From assembly GCF_030269925.1 (NCBI RefSeq), contig NC_085114.1, positions 11,178,001 through 11,242,000 of the forward strand: a stretch of DNA of 64,000 nucleotides. Direction: 5' to 3'. The stretch is from Bombyx mori (lineage: Eukaryota > Arthropoda > Insecta > Lepidoptera > Bombycidae). How positions within the stretch are numbered: position 1 is the first letter of the stretch; each line of letters begins with the position of its first letter. Position numbers and translations under genes: made by a program. A model generated the notes under the pieces. The model saw only the letters and a list, made by a program, of their open reading frames with translations, ran no database searches and was not told the origin of the DNA. Of the stretch, positions 40,101-42,668 are shown one piece after another.

Positions 40101-41336
40101 ATGTTCTCCTTACTAATTAAAAATTAGATCTATACATAATTATTATTTTCATATTTAAAATGATTTGATTATATCAACTGAATTTATTTTGACTGTCAAT
40201 TTGAAATCAAATATTAAACTACCCTGTTTAAATGTGTCAATGACTTTTAAAACTTCCAATATTTGTAAGGTTTTTTTAATGGGTTTACTATACTATAACT
40301 TGATTTTATTTAACATCACATTTGTTTATTTTGTCATTAATTATATACAACAAAATTCTAAATCCAAAATGATAAAAGCCAAAAGTATTTAATCTTAACC
40401 ATCAGAAAAATAATGTAACTAACATGTTTTATGCCAATCTCATATAGAATACCTACCTTAGACTCTTCTGTTTATCTGATAAAAGATCTTGAATCCATGA
40501 TAACAGTTATGATCTCAATAACTAAGGAATTGTTTTTTAAGGCATACAAATCTGTACTTTGAACTTTTATACTCAAGACCTGTTTTATGTTAAGTGGTTA
40601 CCAGAACGACTTTGGGATATAAAGTCGATATCTCAATTGAATAATTGTATTGATTGGTTATATGTAGTCCTTACATAAATATATTACATGATTACAGGCT
40701 TACAATACAATCATAATTATGCCATTTAATTAAGATATTGTGAAAATTATTCTTGAACTTACTTAATAAAAAGTACTTAGAAAAAATAGATCAAAAGATA
40801 TGAACCCCAGCTTAGTCACATTAACCGATAGAAGCACACCTACACCTATGCATCTTCCAAATTAGCCCATAGCTGCTTCTTTAGTGAAATCATACGTAGA
40901 TATAAGAGAAAAATCTACCTTAGCAACACTCAGAGCAGGAACATGAAAATCAATCGTTTCTGTTAAATGTTACATTGAAACCTTAGATTTTTTCTAAATA
41001 GAAAATATAAATCAAACCTGAATTAGTTAAGATTTATTAATGGACTTAATGAATGCATTTAGCCATTCGAATATTTTACACGTAAGTTGTAACAACTAAA
41101 TCAATAATCCTGTCAAGAATGAATGTAGATAAACTCATACTTACTCTGACTGTTTCATCCACTGTCACATGTCGTTCTTCAAAGGGTAAAGAATTCGCAT
41201 GAGGCGTTAGGATTGCCCTTGGAACTCCAGCATCTTGCTTTTTCGACTGTTCAGGCACATTTGTCCAGTTGTAATCCATATTCTTTTTAATTGTGTACAT
41301 TGGTGGTTTCACTTTTTTACTCTTTGCTATCACCAT
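9994..41336 (-). CDS. Slmap: Sarcolemmal membrane-associated protein (SLMAP) orthologue, STRIPAK subunit; 13 coding exons
   Basis: SLMAP reads phosphothreonine through its FHA domain and belongs to the STRIPAK PP2A complex; in Drosophila it recruits STRIPAK to Hippo kinase. Coding exons in order are 41336-41145, 36280-36164, 33683-33552, 31649-31515, 28276-28058, 26813-26664, 25542-25441, 25276-25124, 24148-24055, 23554-23444, 21767-21664, 13074-12856 and 10659-9994. They sum to 2394 nt (797 residues plus stop), near the length known for animal SLMAP, and all junction phases agree. FHA residues are intact: GR at 66-67, SRQH at 87-90, SSNGT at 107-111. Coiled-coil sequence follows, then a hydrophobic anchor at 776-797. 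The gene is divergent from Lis-1 and its introns are full of repeats. Additional isoform exons cannot be excluded. Confidence 0.93.
10660..11104. other. slmap intron 12, left part, with LINE-like remnant
   Basis: Non-coding. The block at about 10797-10905, beginning 'catcatcattctcttgccct', recurs in shorter form at about 25316-25345 and looks like the minus-strand 3' end of an (ATG)n-tailed LINE. No other signal was recognised. Confidence 0.4.
11105..12088. mobile_element. unclassified terminal-inverted-repeat element
   Basis: A 984-bp element bounded by 36-bp inverted repeats: left 11105-11140, right 12053-12088, agreeing at 33 of 36 positions. Each starts TATACTGGGT and ends CGCTTCCGAAAACGAA. 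A TA-type target is possible because both ends sit in TA-rich sequence. No transposase frame is present. Inside are a moderately GC-rich part (11395-11680) and a foldback (11726-11876). The superfamily is uncertain; it could be an internally deleted DNA transposon. Confidence 0.7.
11726..11876. repeat. internal foldback (about 34-bp arms)
   Basis: Arm 11726-11759 and arm 11842-11876 are reverse complements apart from one A/T length difference; the core contains 'atgattttattgtaaaaaaa'. The loop is about 82 bp. It lies within the larger inverted-repeat element, so it may be a nested miniature element or part of that family's structure. Confidence 0.75.
12400..12827 (+). mobile_element. non-autonomous Helitron, Lep1-like
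   Basis: It starts TCTATACTAATATTATAAAG followed by a (TTTG)n tract and ends in CCGCTAG before a T. A GC-rich hairpin (GCGGAGCGGGCCGC) lies immediately before the terminus. These are Helitron-type ends, and the start is the one reported for the lepidopteran Lep1 group. A shorter relative is at 55805-56010. The 3' end lies 28 bp from the coding end of slmap exon 12. Confidence 0.75.
12856..13074 (-). CDS. Slmap: slmap exon 12 (coiled coil), GC splice donor
   Basis: Seventy-three codons, phase 0 at both ends, acceptor 'ctgcag'. The encoded stretch is Ala/Glu/Arg/Leu-rich coiled coil ('[20 protein letters not shown]'). The exon ends CTG CAG followed by GCAAGA, so the donor is GC rather than GT. 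A strong CAG/GCAAG context is typical of the minor GC-AG class. Continuing the frame past this point enters the Helitron, so the GC donor is the only reasonable exit. Confidence 0.85.
13161..13331 (+). repeat. Bm1 SINE, 5'-truncated
   Basis: Plus-oriented Bm1 body from 'ggcaccaccaccctgcctat' to 'cccatctaagctataatta' plus an A run. An internal deletion removes part of the middle compared with fuller copies. Confidence 0.85.
13332..13900. other. slmap intron 11, left part
   Basis: Mostly featureless AT-rich intron. The piece at about 13775-13832 ('gtgtccagcagtggacgacc' then 'ctgatgatgaag') resembles the (ATG)n-tailed LINE end seen at 30040-30165. No coding sequence was recognised. Confidence 0.4.
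13901..13911 (+). repeat. target-site duplication, left copy
   Basis: AGATCCCAAAT is repeated exactly at 19104-19114, flanking the jockey element on both sides. The first A of the right copy could belong to the poly(A) tail. Confidence 0.92.
13911..13945 (+). promoter_or_regulatory. internal pol II promoter of the jockey element (Inr and DPE)
   Basis: TCATTC at 13911-13916 fits the arthropod initiator TCAKTY with A+1 at 13913, the second base of the element. GGACGT at 13940-13945 fits the DPE consensus RGWYVT and lies at +28 to +33, the canonical spacing. Drosophila jockey-type elements are known to use this arrangement, which lets each new copy carry its promoter. The first T of the initiator comes from the target duplication. 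Confidence 0.7.
13966..14010 (+). repeat. three 15-bp tandem repeats in jockey 5' UTR
   Basis: Units 13966-13980, 13981-13995 and 13996-14010 each start CCCGG and end TTGTT(C/A)G, with a few differences between them. A further partial unit follows. They may modulate transcription but this is inference. Confidence 0.8.
14019..14167 (+). repeat. 75-bp tandem duplication in jockey 5' UTR
   Basis: Two direct units, 14019-14093 and about 14094-14167, share 'tggtacatctgccgac' and 'atttatttgttttgtttc'. Such 5' UTR duplications are common between retrotransposon subfamilies. Confidence 0.8.
14318..15946 (+). CDS. jockey ORF1 protein (Gag-like, zinc knuckles)
   Basis: A 542-residue protein starting at the ATG at 14318; the frame is open further upstream but only from a GTG. 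ORF1 proteins coat the element RNA and aid its return to the nucleus. The first about 200 residues are Ala/Pro/Ser-rich and probably disordered. A conserved block follows (about residues 255-325, '[11 protein letters not shown]'), resembling the PRE_C2HC region of jockey-clade proteins. Three Cys/His knuckles lie at about 342-402: [27 protein letters not shown] and [16 protein letters not shown]. The TAA at 15944-15946 is followed by TCA and then the ORF2 ATG, in the same frame. Codon use is GC-rich, unlike the surrounding intron. Confidence 0.93.
   Translation: MDAVFAEFLRLRHPQLASEFLAFKANHTASPLEDSAALAAPASPVPTCRASALSTAASVVPAAPVSPILARKAAASSAVTIVSAERSSAASVAPSKTPTLARRSPAPASSCSDSDSDMEVDLAPASSTDGFTLVQKGKKRAAESRAPAAAKISKAVNASRPRPQTPVAPPARATPSPRPVAQNKTQTPPPVILQEKAAWDRVCLALKAKNINFTNARNLANGIQIKVQTPDDHRALSSYLRKERISFHTYTLQEERELRVVIRGIPKELDVELVKADLLEQGLPVNSVHRMHTGRGREPYNMVLVTLQPTPEGKKIFNTQTVCRLSGIAIEAPHKKGTPSQCHNCQLYGHSSRNCHARPRCVKCLGDHATALCARDQKTATEPPSCVLCRTQGHPANYRGCPRAPKINRRVARQNRLRASGPDIKASAPSASQAKPAFVPAAVPSVSAWAKPLPYTNTATTPSSAIRPAPATRPSPATCPPTASDNLALAIDFFQSINFERVNALGDAIRAASTAQHFIAVVQEYADVYASLNTYVLPSLRR
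15950..18832 (+). CDS. jockey ORF2 protein (endonuclease and reverse transcriptase)
   Basis: A 960-residue replicase that nicks chromosomal DNA and reverse-transcribes the element RNA at the nick. The N-terminal APE-like endonuclease (about residues 10-225) keeps 'NAYGL', 'QET', 'AGDLNC' and 'SDHRPV'. The reverse transcriptase (about 455-745) shows 'KAPGSDGI', '[17 protein letters not shown]', 'FGFRTNHS', '[13 protein letters not shown]', '[10 protein letters not shown]' and the catalytic 'FADD'. No RNase H or extra zinc finger was seen. No stop or frameshift interrupts it, so it may be functional. The start follows the ORF1 stop by one codon in the same frame, suggesting reinitiation or stop read-through for expression. 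Confidence 0.95.
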   Translation: MAYISRIKPLSVTIGFFNAYGLANQRDQVSDFLRDHQIDIFLVQETLLKPARRDPKIANYNMVRNDRLSARGGGTVIYYRRALHCVPLDPPALANIEASVCRISLTGHAPIVIASVYLPPDKIVLSSDIEALLGMGSSVILAGDLNCKHIRWNSHTTTPNGRRLDALVDDLAFDIVAPLTPTHYPLNIAHRPDILDIALLKNVTLRLHSIEVVSELDSDHRPVVMKLGRAPDSVPVTRTVVDWHTLGISLAESDPPSLPFNPDSIPSPQDTAEAIDILTSHITSTLDRSSKQVVAEDFLHRFKLSDDIRELLRAKNASIRAYDRYPTAENRIRMRALQRDVKSRIAEVRDARWSDFLEGLAPSQRSYYRLARTLKSDTVVTMPPLVGPSGRLAAFDDDEKAELLADTLQTQCTPSTQSVDPVHVELVDSEVERRASLPPSDALPPVTPMEVKDLIKDLRPRKAPGSDGISNRVIKLLPVQLIVMLASIFNAAMANCIFPAVWKEADVIGIHKPGKPKNHPTSYRPISLLMSLGKLYERLLYKRLRDFVSSKGILIDEQFGFRTNHSCVQQVHRLTEHILVGLNRPKPLYTGALFFDVAKAFDKVWHNGLIFKLFNMGVPDSLVLIIRDFLSNRSFRYRVEGTRSSPRPLTAGVPQGSVLSPLLFSLFVNDIPRSPPTHLALFADDTTVYYSSRNKSLIAKKLQSAALALGQWFRKWRIDINPAKSTAVLFQRGSSTRISSRIRRRNLTPPITLFRQPIPWARKVKYLGVTLDASMTFRPHIKSVRDRAAFILGRLYPMICKRSKMSLRNKVTLYKTCIRPVMTYASVVFAHAARTHIDTLQSLQSRFCRLAVGAPWFVRNVDLHDDLGLESILKYMKSASERYFDKAMRHDNRLIVAAADYSPNPDHAGASHRRRPRHVLTDPSDPITFALDAFSSNTRGRLRDPGNRTRRTRQRGRRAT
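18833..19060 (+). other. 3' UTR of the jockey element
   Basis: The first part ('cccgctgagtttctcgccgg' through 'ccgatccggtagtagattc') is shared with the six truncated tails elsewhere in this window. The second part, ending 'accagtaaactttcaatcat' before the A tail, is different. The 3' end is where reverse transcriptase starts, so this marks a distinct subfamily. Confidence 0.75.
19061..19103 (+). repeat. poly(A) tail of the jockey element
   Basis: Forty-three uninterrupted A residues between the 3' UTR and the right target duplication. A long unbroken run is typical of a young insertion. Confidence 0.93.
19104..19114 (+). repeat. target-site duplication, right copy
   Basis: AGATCCCAAAT, identical to 13901-13911. 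Confidence 0.92.
19139..19205 (-). mobile_element. tRNA-like SINE head
   Basis: The minus strand reads as a tRNA-like module with an A-box-like 'agtgatattggttagtcga' and a B-box-like 'gcgttcgattcc', leading toward the sequence split by the jockey insertion. Taken as the head of a SINE that served as jockey target. A decayed tRNA copy is the alternative. Confidence 0.45.
19206..19831. other. slmap intron, repeat-like sequence
   Basis: The part at 19235-19475, ending near 'ccagtgaagcgggcgacgta', has the flavour of a decayed lepidopteran Helitron (hairpin-forming GC-rich end), but no clean termini were found. The rest is featureless. Confidence 0.35.
19832..20005 (-). repeat. Bm1 SINE fragment with internal foldback
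   Basis: Minus-oriented Bm1 from the T-run 'cttttttttttattgctta' to near 'gctaccacagcctcaaa'. Instead of the usual 'ttactggagcccatagacat', it carries a perfect inverted duplication (see 19885-19925). Confidence 0.8.
19885..19925. repeat. perfect 19-bp inverted repeat, 3-bp loop
   Basis: ACGTTGTAGATGTCTATAG (19885-19903), GCT, CTATAGACATCTACAACGT (19907-19925). The right arm is normal Bm1 sequence; the left arm is its exact inverted copy replacing the normal neighbouring bases. Confidence 0.95.
20305..20385 (-). mobile_element. tRNA-derived SINE head
   Basis: The minus strand reads 'cgtggcctaaaggataagac' (A-box region), then 'gatgttcgaatcccgtcggc' (B-box). This is like the Bm1 head, but followed by a body unlike Bm1, running left to about 20170. 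Called a tRNA-related SINE of another family. Confidence 0.55.
20386..20775. other. slmap intron, unassigned
   Basis: No gene or clear repeat boundary was recognised in this AT-rich stretch. Confidence 0.4.
20776..20942 (+). repeat. Bm1 SINE, 5'-truncated
   Basis: Plus-oriented 3' part of Bm1 from 'attgcgtttcggtttgaagg' to 'ctaagcaataaaaaaaaat'. Good similarity to the other copies. Confidence 0.88.
20943..21548. other. slmap intron, unassigned
   Basis: No coding signal. There are clusters of 'tatatatag'-type repeats near 21020-21115, and otherwise unremarkable AT-rich sequence. Confidence 0.4.
21549..21631 (+). mobile_element. short CR1-like LINE 3' tail
   Basis: 'gcattgctgacgtccgtagg', then 'gacggtaaccacgcaccatt', then 'ctgcctacaagggcaat': the recurrent 3' tail, strongly truncated. 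It ends about 30 bp from the donor side of slmap exon 11. Confidence 0.65.
21664..21767 (-). CDS. Slmap: slmap exon 11
   Basis: 104 nt with acceptor 'ctttcag' and donor CCC followed by GTGAGT. It starts with two bases that complete a Glu codon from exon 10 and ends in phase 0. It encodes polar, Ser/Asn/Glu-rich linker sequence ('[19 protein letters not shown]'). No domain recognised; the phase fit to both neighbours is the main support. Confidence 0.85.
22180..22428 (+). repeat. lepidopteran interspersed repeat fragment, LINE-like
   Basis: GC-richer block with 'gctgacgggtcacccggtgg', 'ccatggacatcagtgaatgt' and 'ccccgagaaaagatgagatg'. This arrangement is typical of 3' parts of lepidopteran LINE-type repeats. 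Ends are not defined and the family is uncertain. Confidence 0.4.
22772..23058 (-). mobile_element. second Helitron-like element nested in the first
   Basis: The minus strand starts near TCTATATAATATAGAAATGA followed by 'attgctgttcgttagtctcg' and ends 'cgaagtctgccgggtcaact' AG before T. The CTAG-type end and TC start fit a different non-autonomous Helitron family common in Lepidoptera. No coding capacity. Confidence 0.6.
23078..23274 (+). repeat. Bm1 SINE, 5'-truncated
   Basis: Plus-oriented Bm1 from 'catgaagcagtaatgcgttt' to an A run at 23258-23274. A small foreign insert ('ctgaagaccacca') lies near the 3' end. Confidence 0.88.
23444..23554 (-). CDS. Slmap: slmap exon 10
   Basis: 111 nt, acceptor 'gtttgtag', donor 'CACG' followed by GTGAGA. 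Enters with two bases and leaves with one, matching exons 9 and 11. Encodes an acidic, Cys-containing linker ('[20 protein letters not shown]'). No domain recognised. Confidence 0.87.
23555..24054. other. slmap intron 9
   Basis: Short AT-rich intron. No repeat or regulatory motif was recognised. Confidence 0.5.
24055..24148 (-). CDS. Slmap: slmap exon 9
   Basis: 94 nt, acceptor 'gattacag', donor 'AAAG' followed by GTAAGC. Enters in phase 0 and leaves with one base. Encodes '[20 protein letters not shown]', a coiled-coil-compatible stretch. A Bm1 tail sits about 20 bp upstream of its acceptor. Confidence 0.9.
24170..24414 (-). repeat. Bm1 SINE beside the exon 9 acceptor
   Basis: Minus-oriented Bm1 body (transcribed in the slmap sense) from 'tatttttattgcttagatgt' to 'cctaccaccagta'. 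Its 3' end is only about 20 bp from the acceptor AG of exon 9, so the branch-point region is probably supplied by the SINE. Confidence 0.9.
24652..24925 (+). mobile_element. jockey-type LINE 3' tail
   Basis: 'gaactccggtcaccgccctc' through 'gatcttctcagtggatcgcg', 'ccgtgagctcacctacacgt' and 'tagcctctcaaggctatcag' to an A-rich end. Same family as 29486-29755, 42500-42668, 45660-45945 and 56500-56775. Severely 5'-truncated. Confidence 0.8.
25124..25276 (-). CDS. Slmap: slmap exon 8
   Basis: Fifty-one codons, phase 0 at both ends, acceptor 'ttctaccag' and donor AAG followed by GTATAC. Using the nearer AG (TTCAG) would give the wrong phase, so the upstream acceptor is chosen. Encodes '[15 protein letters not shown]' within a coiled-coil context. 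Confidence 0.88.
25441..25542 (-). CDS. Slmap: slmap exon 7
   Basis: Thirty-four codons, phase 0, acceptor 'tggttacag', donor GCT followed by GTGAGT. Encodes a basic Ala-rich helix ('[20 protein letters not shown]'). Confidence 0.88.
25661..25978. mobile_element. candidate hAT-type MITE
   Basis: Left end 'agcgtttcccaacctttttt' and right end 'ccccaagttgggaaacaccg' are inverted repeats around GTTTCCCAAC, and the interior contains the 'gccccccatac' motif seen in insect hAT-like MITEs. The target duplication is unclear. No coding sequence. Confidence 0.55.
26184..26388 (+). mobile_element. CR1-like LINE 3' tail interrupted by Bm1
   Basis: The frame here contains '[18 protein letters not shown]', matching the C-terminus of CR1/jockey-type reverse-transcriptase ORFs, followed by the characteristic 3' UTR. 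The tail stops at 'ggtatgctcg' and resumes at 26631-26656 ('cgtctgcctgcaacggcaat') after a Bm1 insertion. Confidence 0.8.
26389..26630 (-). repeat. Bm1 SINE inserted in a LINE tail
   Basis: Minus-oriented Bm1 from a 12-T run to 'ggtcctaccaccagta', lying exactly inside the LINE 3' tail. This gives a clear order: LINE first, SINE second. Confidence 0.9.
26664..26813 (-). CDS. Slmap: slmap exon 6
   Basis: Fifty codons, phase 0, acceptor 'gtgttacag', donor CTGCAG followed by GTCACT (a weak donor past the GT). Encodes a coiled coil with an unusual His cluster ('[20 protein letters not shown]'). The LINE tail end at 26656 is only 8 bp from the coding end, so the donor sequence beyond the first few bases comes from repeat-adjacent DNA. 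Confidence 0.88.
26877..26985 (+). mobile_element. short CR1-like LINE 3' tail
   Basis: 'gcggtaagcagcggcttggc' to 'aatcaggtgggccgtaataa' plus A-rich end. Same tail family, 5'-truncated. Confidence 0.7.
26986..27215 (-). mobile_element. tRNA-derived SINE
   Basis: The minus-strand head at about 27215-27137 contains 'attcggtggtgcattaacta' (A-box region) and 'cgtgggttcgattcccgcat' (B-box), then a body with 'ttcggggtcatatggcattt' to about 26986. The tRNA fold is incomplete, so it is a SINE rather than a tRNA gene. Confidence 0.65.
27652..27755 (+). repeat. Bm1 SINE fragment
   Basis: Plus-oriented 3' part with 'ttagaactcatatcttaagg' and 'catgggctccagtaaccact', ending 'aatctaagcaattaaataa'. Diverged and shortened near its end. 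Confidence 0.8.
27787..28031 (-). repeat. Bm1 SINE beside the exon 5 donor
   Basis: Minus-oriented Bm1 body from 'tttattgcttatatgggtgg' to 'ggtcctaccaccagt'. Its 5' border is 26 bp from the coding end of slmap exon 5. Confidence 0.9.
28058..28276 (-). CDS. Slmap: slmap exon 5
   Basis: Seventy-three codons, phase 0, acceptor 'ctccttccag', donor CAG followed by GTATCA. Encodes the first long coiled-coil segment after the FHA region ('[20 protein letters not shown]', '[20 protein letters not shown]'), similar in arrangement to the vertebrate SLMAP segment that follows its FHA domain. Confidence 0.92.
28338..28482 (+). mobile_element. jockey-type LINE 3' tail
   Basis: 'gtggtagattctgcgaaaca' to 'cctctcaaagctatcagcat' and an A run. 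Same tail family, only the last 145 bp, located 61 bp upstream (in transcript sense) of exon 5's acceptor. Confidence 0.8.
28483..29485. other. slmap intron 4, unassigned
   Basis: AT-rich non-coding sequence with no recognised motif or repeat. Confidence 0.45.
29486..29755 (-). mobile_element. jockey-type LINE 3' tail
   Basis: Minus-oriented copy from the T run at 29485-29491 through 'gatagccttgagaggctata', 'gtgagctcacggggctcaaa' and 'gagaagatccagcgagaaac' to about 29755. Same family as 24652-24925 in reverse. Confidence 0.8.
30040..30165 (+). mobile_element. (ATG)n-tailed LINE 3' end
   Basis: 'gtgctcagtagcgagcaatt', then 'gaagcctatgtccagcagtg', then 'ataggctgatgatgatgatg'. The same sequence, longer and inverted, is at 63598-63870. 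A trinucleotide tail instead of poly(A) is seen in several insect non-LTR families. Confidence 0.65.
30505..30790 (-). mobile_element. LINE-like remnant, minus strand
   Basis: Begins 'ttattatcatcatcataatc' (an inverted (ATG)n tail) and contains 'acgagatctcttaccgttga' and 'gaacaacaagtttctcgata', a pattern seen in non-LTR 3' regions of Lepidoptera. No intact frame. Confidence 0.45.
30791..31208. other. slmap intron 4, unassigned
   Basis: No gene or repeat was recognised. Confidence 0.4.
31209..31450 (-). repeat. Bm1 SINE, near-complete body
   Basis: Minus-oriented, well preserved from 'ttttttattgcttagaagtg' to 'ggtcctaccaccag'. It ends about 65 bp downstream of slmap exon 4's donor. Confidence 0.92.
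31515..31649 (-). CDS. Slmap: slmap exon 4
   Basis: Forty-five codons, phase 0, acceptor 'catttgcag', donor GTGCAG followed by GTTCGT. Encodes '[16 protein letters not shown]' and '[14 protein letters not shown]', which parallel the vertebrate segment joining FHA to coiled coil. Confidence 0.9.
31889..31973 (+). mobile_element. short CR1-like LINE 3' tail
   Basis: 'gtgggcgacgacttggctgt' to 'gtaggtgggccgtatactga' and 'agggtaataaaaaaaa'. Diverged tail of the same family. Confidence 0.55.
32099..32323 (-). repeat. Bm1 SINE
   Basis: Minus-oriented from 'tttttttttattgcttagat' to 'ggtcctaccaccagta', with a small deletion in the 'cacggcagaaataggc' part. Confidence 0.9.
32578..32645 (+). repeat. 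Bm1-like 3' fragment
   Basis: 'ctatgggcctaacctaacca' to 'ctggctcacccgtctaacta': the last about 70 bp of a Bm1-like copy, poorly preserved. Confidence 0.5.
32646..33551. other. slmap intron 3, unassigned
   Basis: AT-rich; no domain-bearing frame. A long plus-strand frame that overlaps exon 3 is its antisense shadow. Confidence 0.45.
33552..33683 (-). CDS. Slmap: slmap exon 3 (end of FHA domain)
   Basis: Forty-four codons, phase 0, acceptor 'gtttttag', donor GAAAAG followed by GTAATT. Encodes the FHA signature '[14 protein letters not shown]' and 'SGDVVQFG', where the Ser and Asn-Gly of the SSNG loop contact the phosphothreonine. Confidence 0.95.
33806..33915 (-). mobile_element. short CR1-like LINE 3' tail
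   Basis: Minus-oriented copy of the tail: 'ggcccacctgatgatcagtg', 'cagcaatgccaggggcagag'. It ends near 'cttctgcctcccgcc'. Confidence 0.65.
34080..34276 (-). repeat. degenerate Bm1 SINE
   Basis: Minus-oriented; retains 'catagacatcagcaacgtaa', 'cattcaccttgagacctaag' and 'cattactgcttcgcggcaga' among many changes. Confidence 0.65.
34277..36163. other. slmap intron 2, unassigned
   Basis: Mostly featureless. A short minus-oriented LINE-tail remnant may lie at 34640-34700 ('gatcatggacatcagcaaag', 'gagccgctgccca'). No coding signal. Confidence 0.4.
36164..36280 (-). CDS. Slmap: slmap exon 2 (FHA core)
   Basis: Thirty-nine codons, phase 0, acceptor 'ttctgcag', donor CTTGTG followed by GTAAGT. Encodes 'IGRNV', '[15 protein letters not shown]' and 'KGHFYLV', the central FHA strands with the conserved Gly-Arg and Ser-Arg-x-His. 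Confidence 0.95.
36281..38200. other. slmap intron 1, left part
   Basis: Non-coding. The only notable feature is a 39-A run at 37092-37130 without any recognisable retroelement in front of it. Both strands are otherwise plain AT-rich sequence. Confidence 0.4.
38201..38500 (-). mobile_element. LINE-like remnant, minus strand
   Basis: GC-richer block with 'catagccgctcactgcggca', 'cctgcatccagcggattccc' and 'actaggtagggtcggcacag'. The last motif is recurrent in lepidopteran non-LTR elements. It probably joins two decayed pieces. No intact frame. Confidence 0.45.
38504..38597 (-). repeat. Bm1 SINE fragment
   Basis: Minus-oriented 3' part from 'ttttttatttcttagatagg' to 'catctacgacgtaaatgcgc'. Confidence 0.75.
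38845..39276 (+). mobile_element. full-length Bm1 SINE with tRNA-like head
   Basis: Head 'gtcgtcgtggcctaaaggat' (A-box region) and 'accggtgttcgaatcccagg' (B-box), linker 'accaatttttctaatgaaat', body from 'actggtggtaggacctcttg' to 'ctaagcaataaaaaaaaa'. About 430 bp, matching the expected full length. The two pol III boxes are well kept. Confidence 0.93.
39277..41144. other. slmap intron 1, right part
   Basis: AT-rich intron without recognisable repeats or coding sequence, which is unusual for this window: nearly 1.9 kb next to the first coding exon lacks any of the repeat families. Confidence 0.45.
41145..41336 (-). CDS. Slmap: slmap exon 1 (start codon, FHA start)
   Basis: Sixty-four codons from ATG at 41336-41334 to GTC AGA followed by GTAAGT. 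The start is well supported: context GCCATGG, with an in-frame TAA nine bases upstream. About 40 insect-specific basic residues ('[18 protein letters not shown]') precede '[19 protein letters not shown]', which parallels the vertebrate SLMAP N-terminus. Human SLMAP starts near that point, so the extension is lineage-specific. Confidence 0.92.
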
Positions 41337-41343
41337 GGCACAT
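41317..41343 (-). other. upstream ORF overlapping the slmap start
   Basis: An ATG at 41343-41341 in another frame gives an 8-codon ORF ending in TAA at 41319-41317, overlapping the first codons of slmap. If it is in the mRNA it could reduce initiation at the main ATG. Confidence 0.55.
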
Positions 41344-41998
41344 TAAGGTCTTCAAAGCCAGCATTCGTGCTTCGTTGAGGCAGATTTACCACAGTAAGTA
41401 AACGGCTGATTCCAAGTAATAATCACTTGTTATTAGGTGAAAGGTGACAACATTTAAACACTGCCATTTTGGTGGATATGTTTAAAGCAATCTCTAAAAG
41501 CAATACTTCTTGAAGTTGTAAATACCATAGCAATTATGCAAACATCTTTATTTATGAAACTTGATTCCTTTCCTTTTCGTTTCGACCACACGACAGCACT
41601 TCAACATTCCAATTAAATTTGTTACACAAAATACAGCACTCGATATAAACGCGAATAAATAAAACAGACTGGGTATTGATGTCCGATTTAATACAATTAC
41701 TAAAAATTATCCTCTCCTATAAGCAAGGCGTTTTTCTAAATTATGGTTTGAATGAGGAACTTACGAAATGGGCGAATAAATCGGTCATTTGTTTTGTTGA
41801 ACTAGGAAGACCGAATTAATTTAATCGATTCTACGCTTTTCAAAGAGACTGATGATCATAAAAATCATTCGCTACAGCCTAGTCGATGTCGTAGGGGTTT
41901 AAAATATTAAATATCACCTGATATTATTTTTCACTATGATCATTATTAACAATTCCGCAATATGTGTGTGTGAACTTTAAATCATTTTCGGTCTATTC
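41344..41998. promoter_or_regulatory. probable slmap promoter / 5' UTR region
   Basis: Sequence directly upstream of slmap exon 1 on its strand. No clear TATA, initiator or CpG-rich block could be assigned, so the transcription start is not placed. Confidence 0.35.
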
Positions 41999-42668
41999 GA
42001 TGATTAGCAAGCGAAGTAAATTGTCCCTTCGTAATAAAGTGACACTCTACAAATTCAAAACTTGCATACGCCCGGTCAGGACCTATGCAAGTGTGGGGTT
42101 CGCTCACGCGGCCCGCATTAATTTGAAACCCTTTCAAGTTATTCAATCCCGTTTTTGCAGGATAGCCGTTAGGTTGGAGTACCGTGGTTCATGAGGAACG
42201 TGGATTTCCATAATGACCTGGAGCTTGACTCCATCAGTAAGTATATTCAGTCGGCATTGGTGCGCCATTTTAAGAAGGCGGCACGACACGAAAACCCTCT
42301 TGTCGTGGCCGCCGGAAATTACATATACGATGCTGCGGATCAAATGGTAAGCAATCGACGTCGCTCTAAACACGTCATATTGGATCCTCCCGATCCACTA
42401 ACGGTGCTTTTAAGTACTTCAAGCACCGGTCGCCGTTCTAGTCGAATCCGTCGGTTCCGACGAAGGGTTCGGCGAGTAAACTGTCCCATAGACACAGCTA
42501 AGTTTCTCTCAGTGGGTCGCATTTCCGATCCGGTGGTAGATTCTGCGAAGCCCTGCTCTTGCTGGGGCCAGTGCTAGACACGCCTCCTAGTTTGAGCCCC
42601 GAGAGCTCACCCACACATTCGGGTTACGCTGATCTAGCCTCTCAAGGCTATCAGCTTAATTAAGAATA
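41999..42668 (+). pseudogene. jockey-type ORF2 C-terminus and 3' tail, broken
   Basis: Frame fragments '[18 protein letters not shown]' and 'MRNVDFHNDLELDSISKYIQ' correspond to the end of the intact ORF2 at about 18340-18600, but a frameshift near 42180 separates them. The downstream part matches the shared 3' tail ('ccgatccggtggtagattct', 'cctctcaaggctatcagctt'). It lies in the slmap/Lis-1 intergenic region. Confidence 0.85.
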
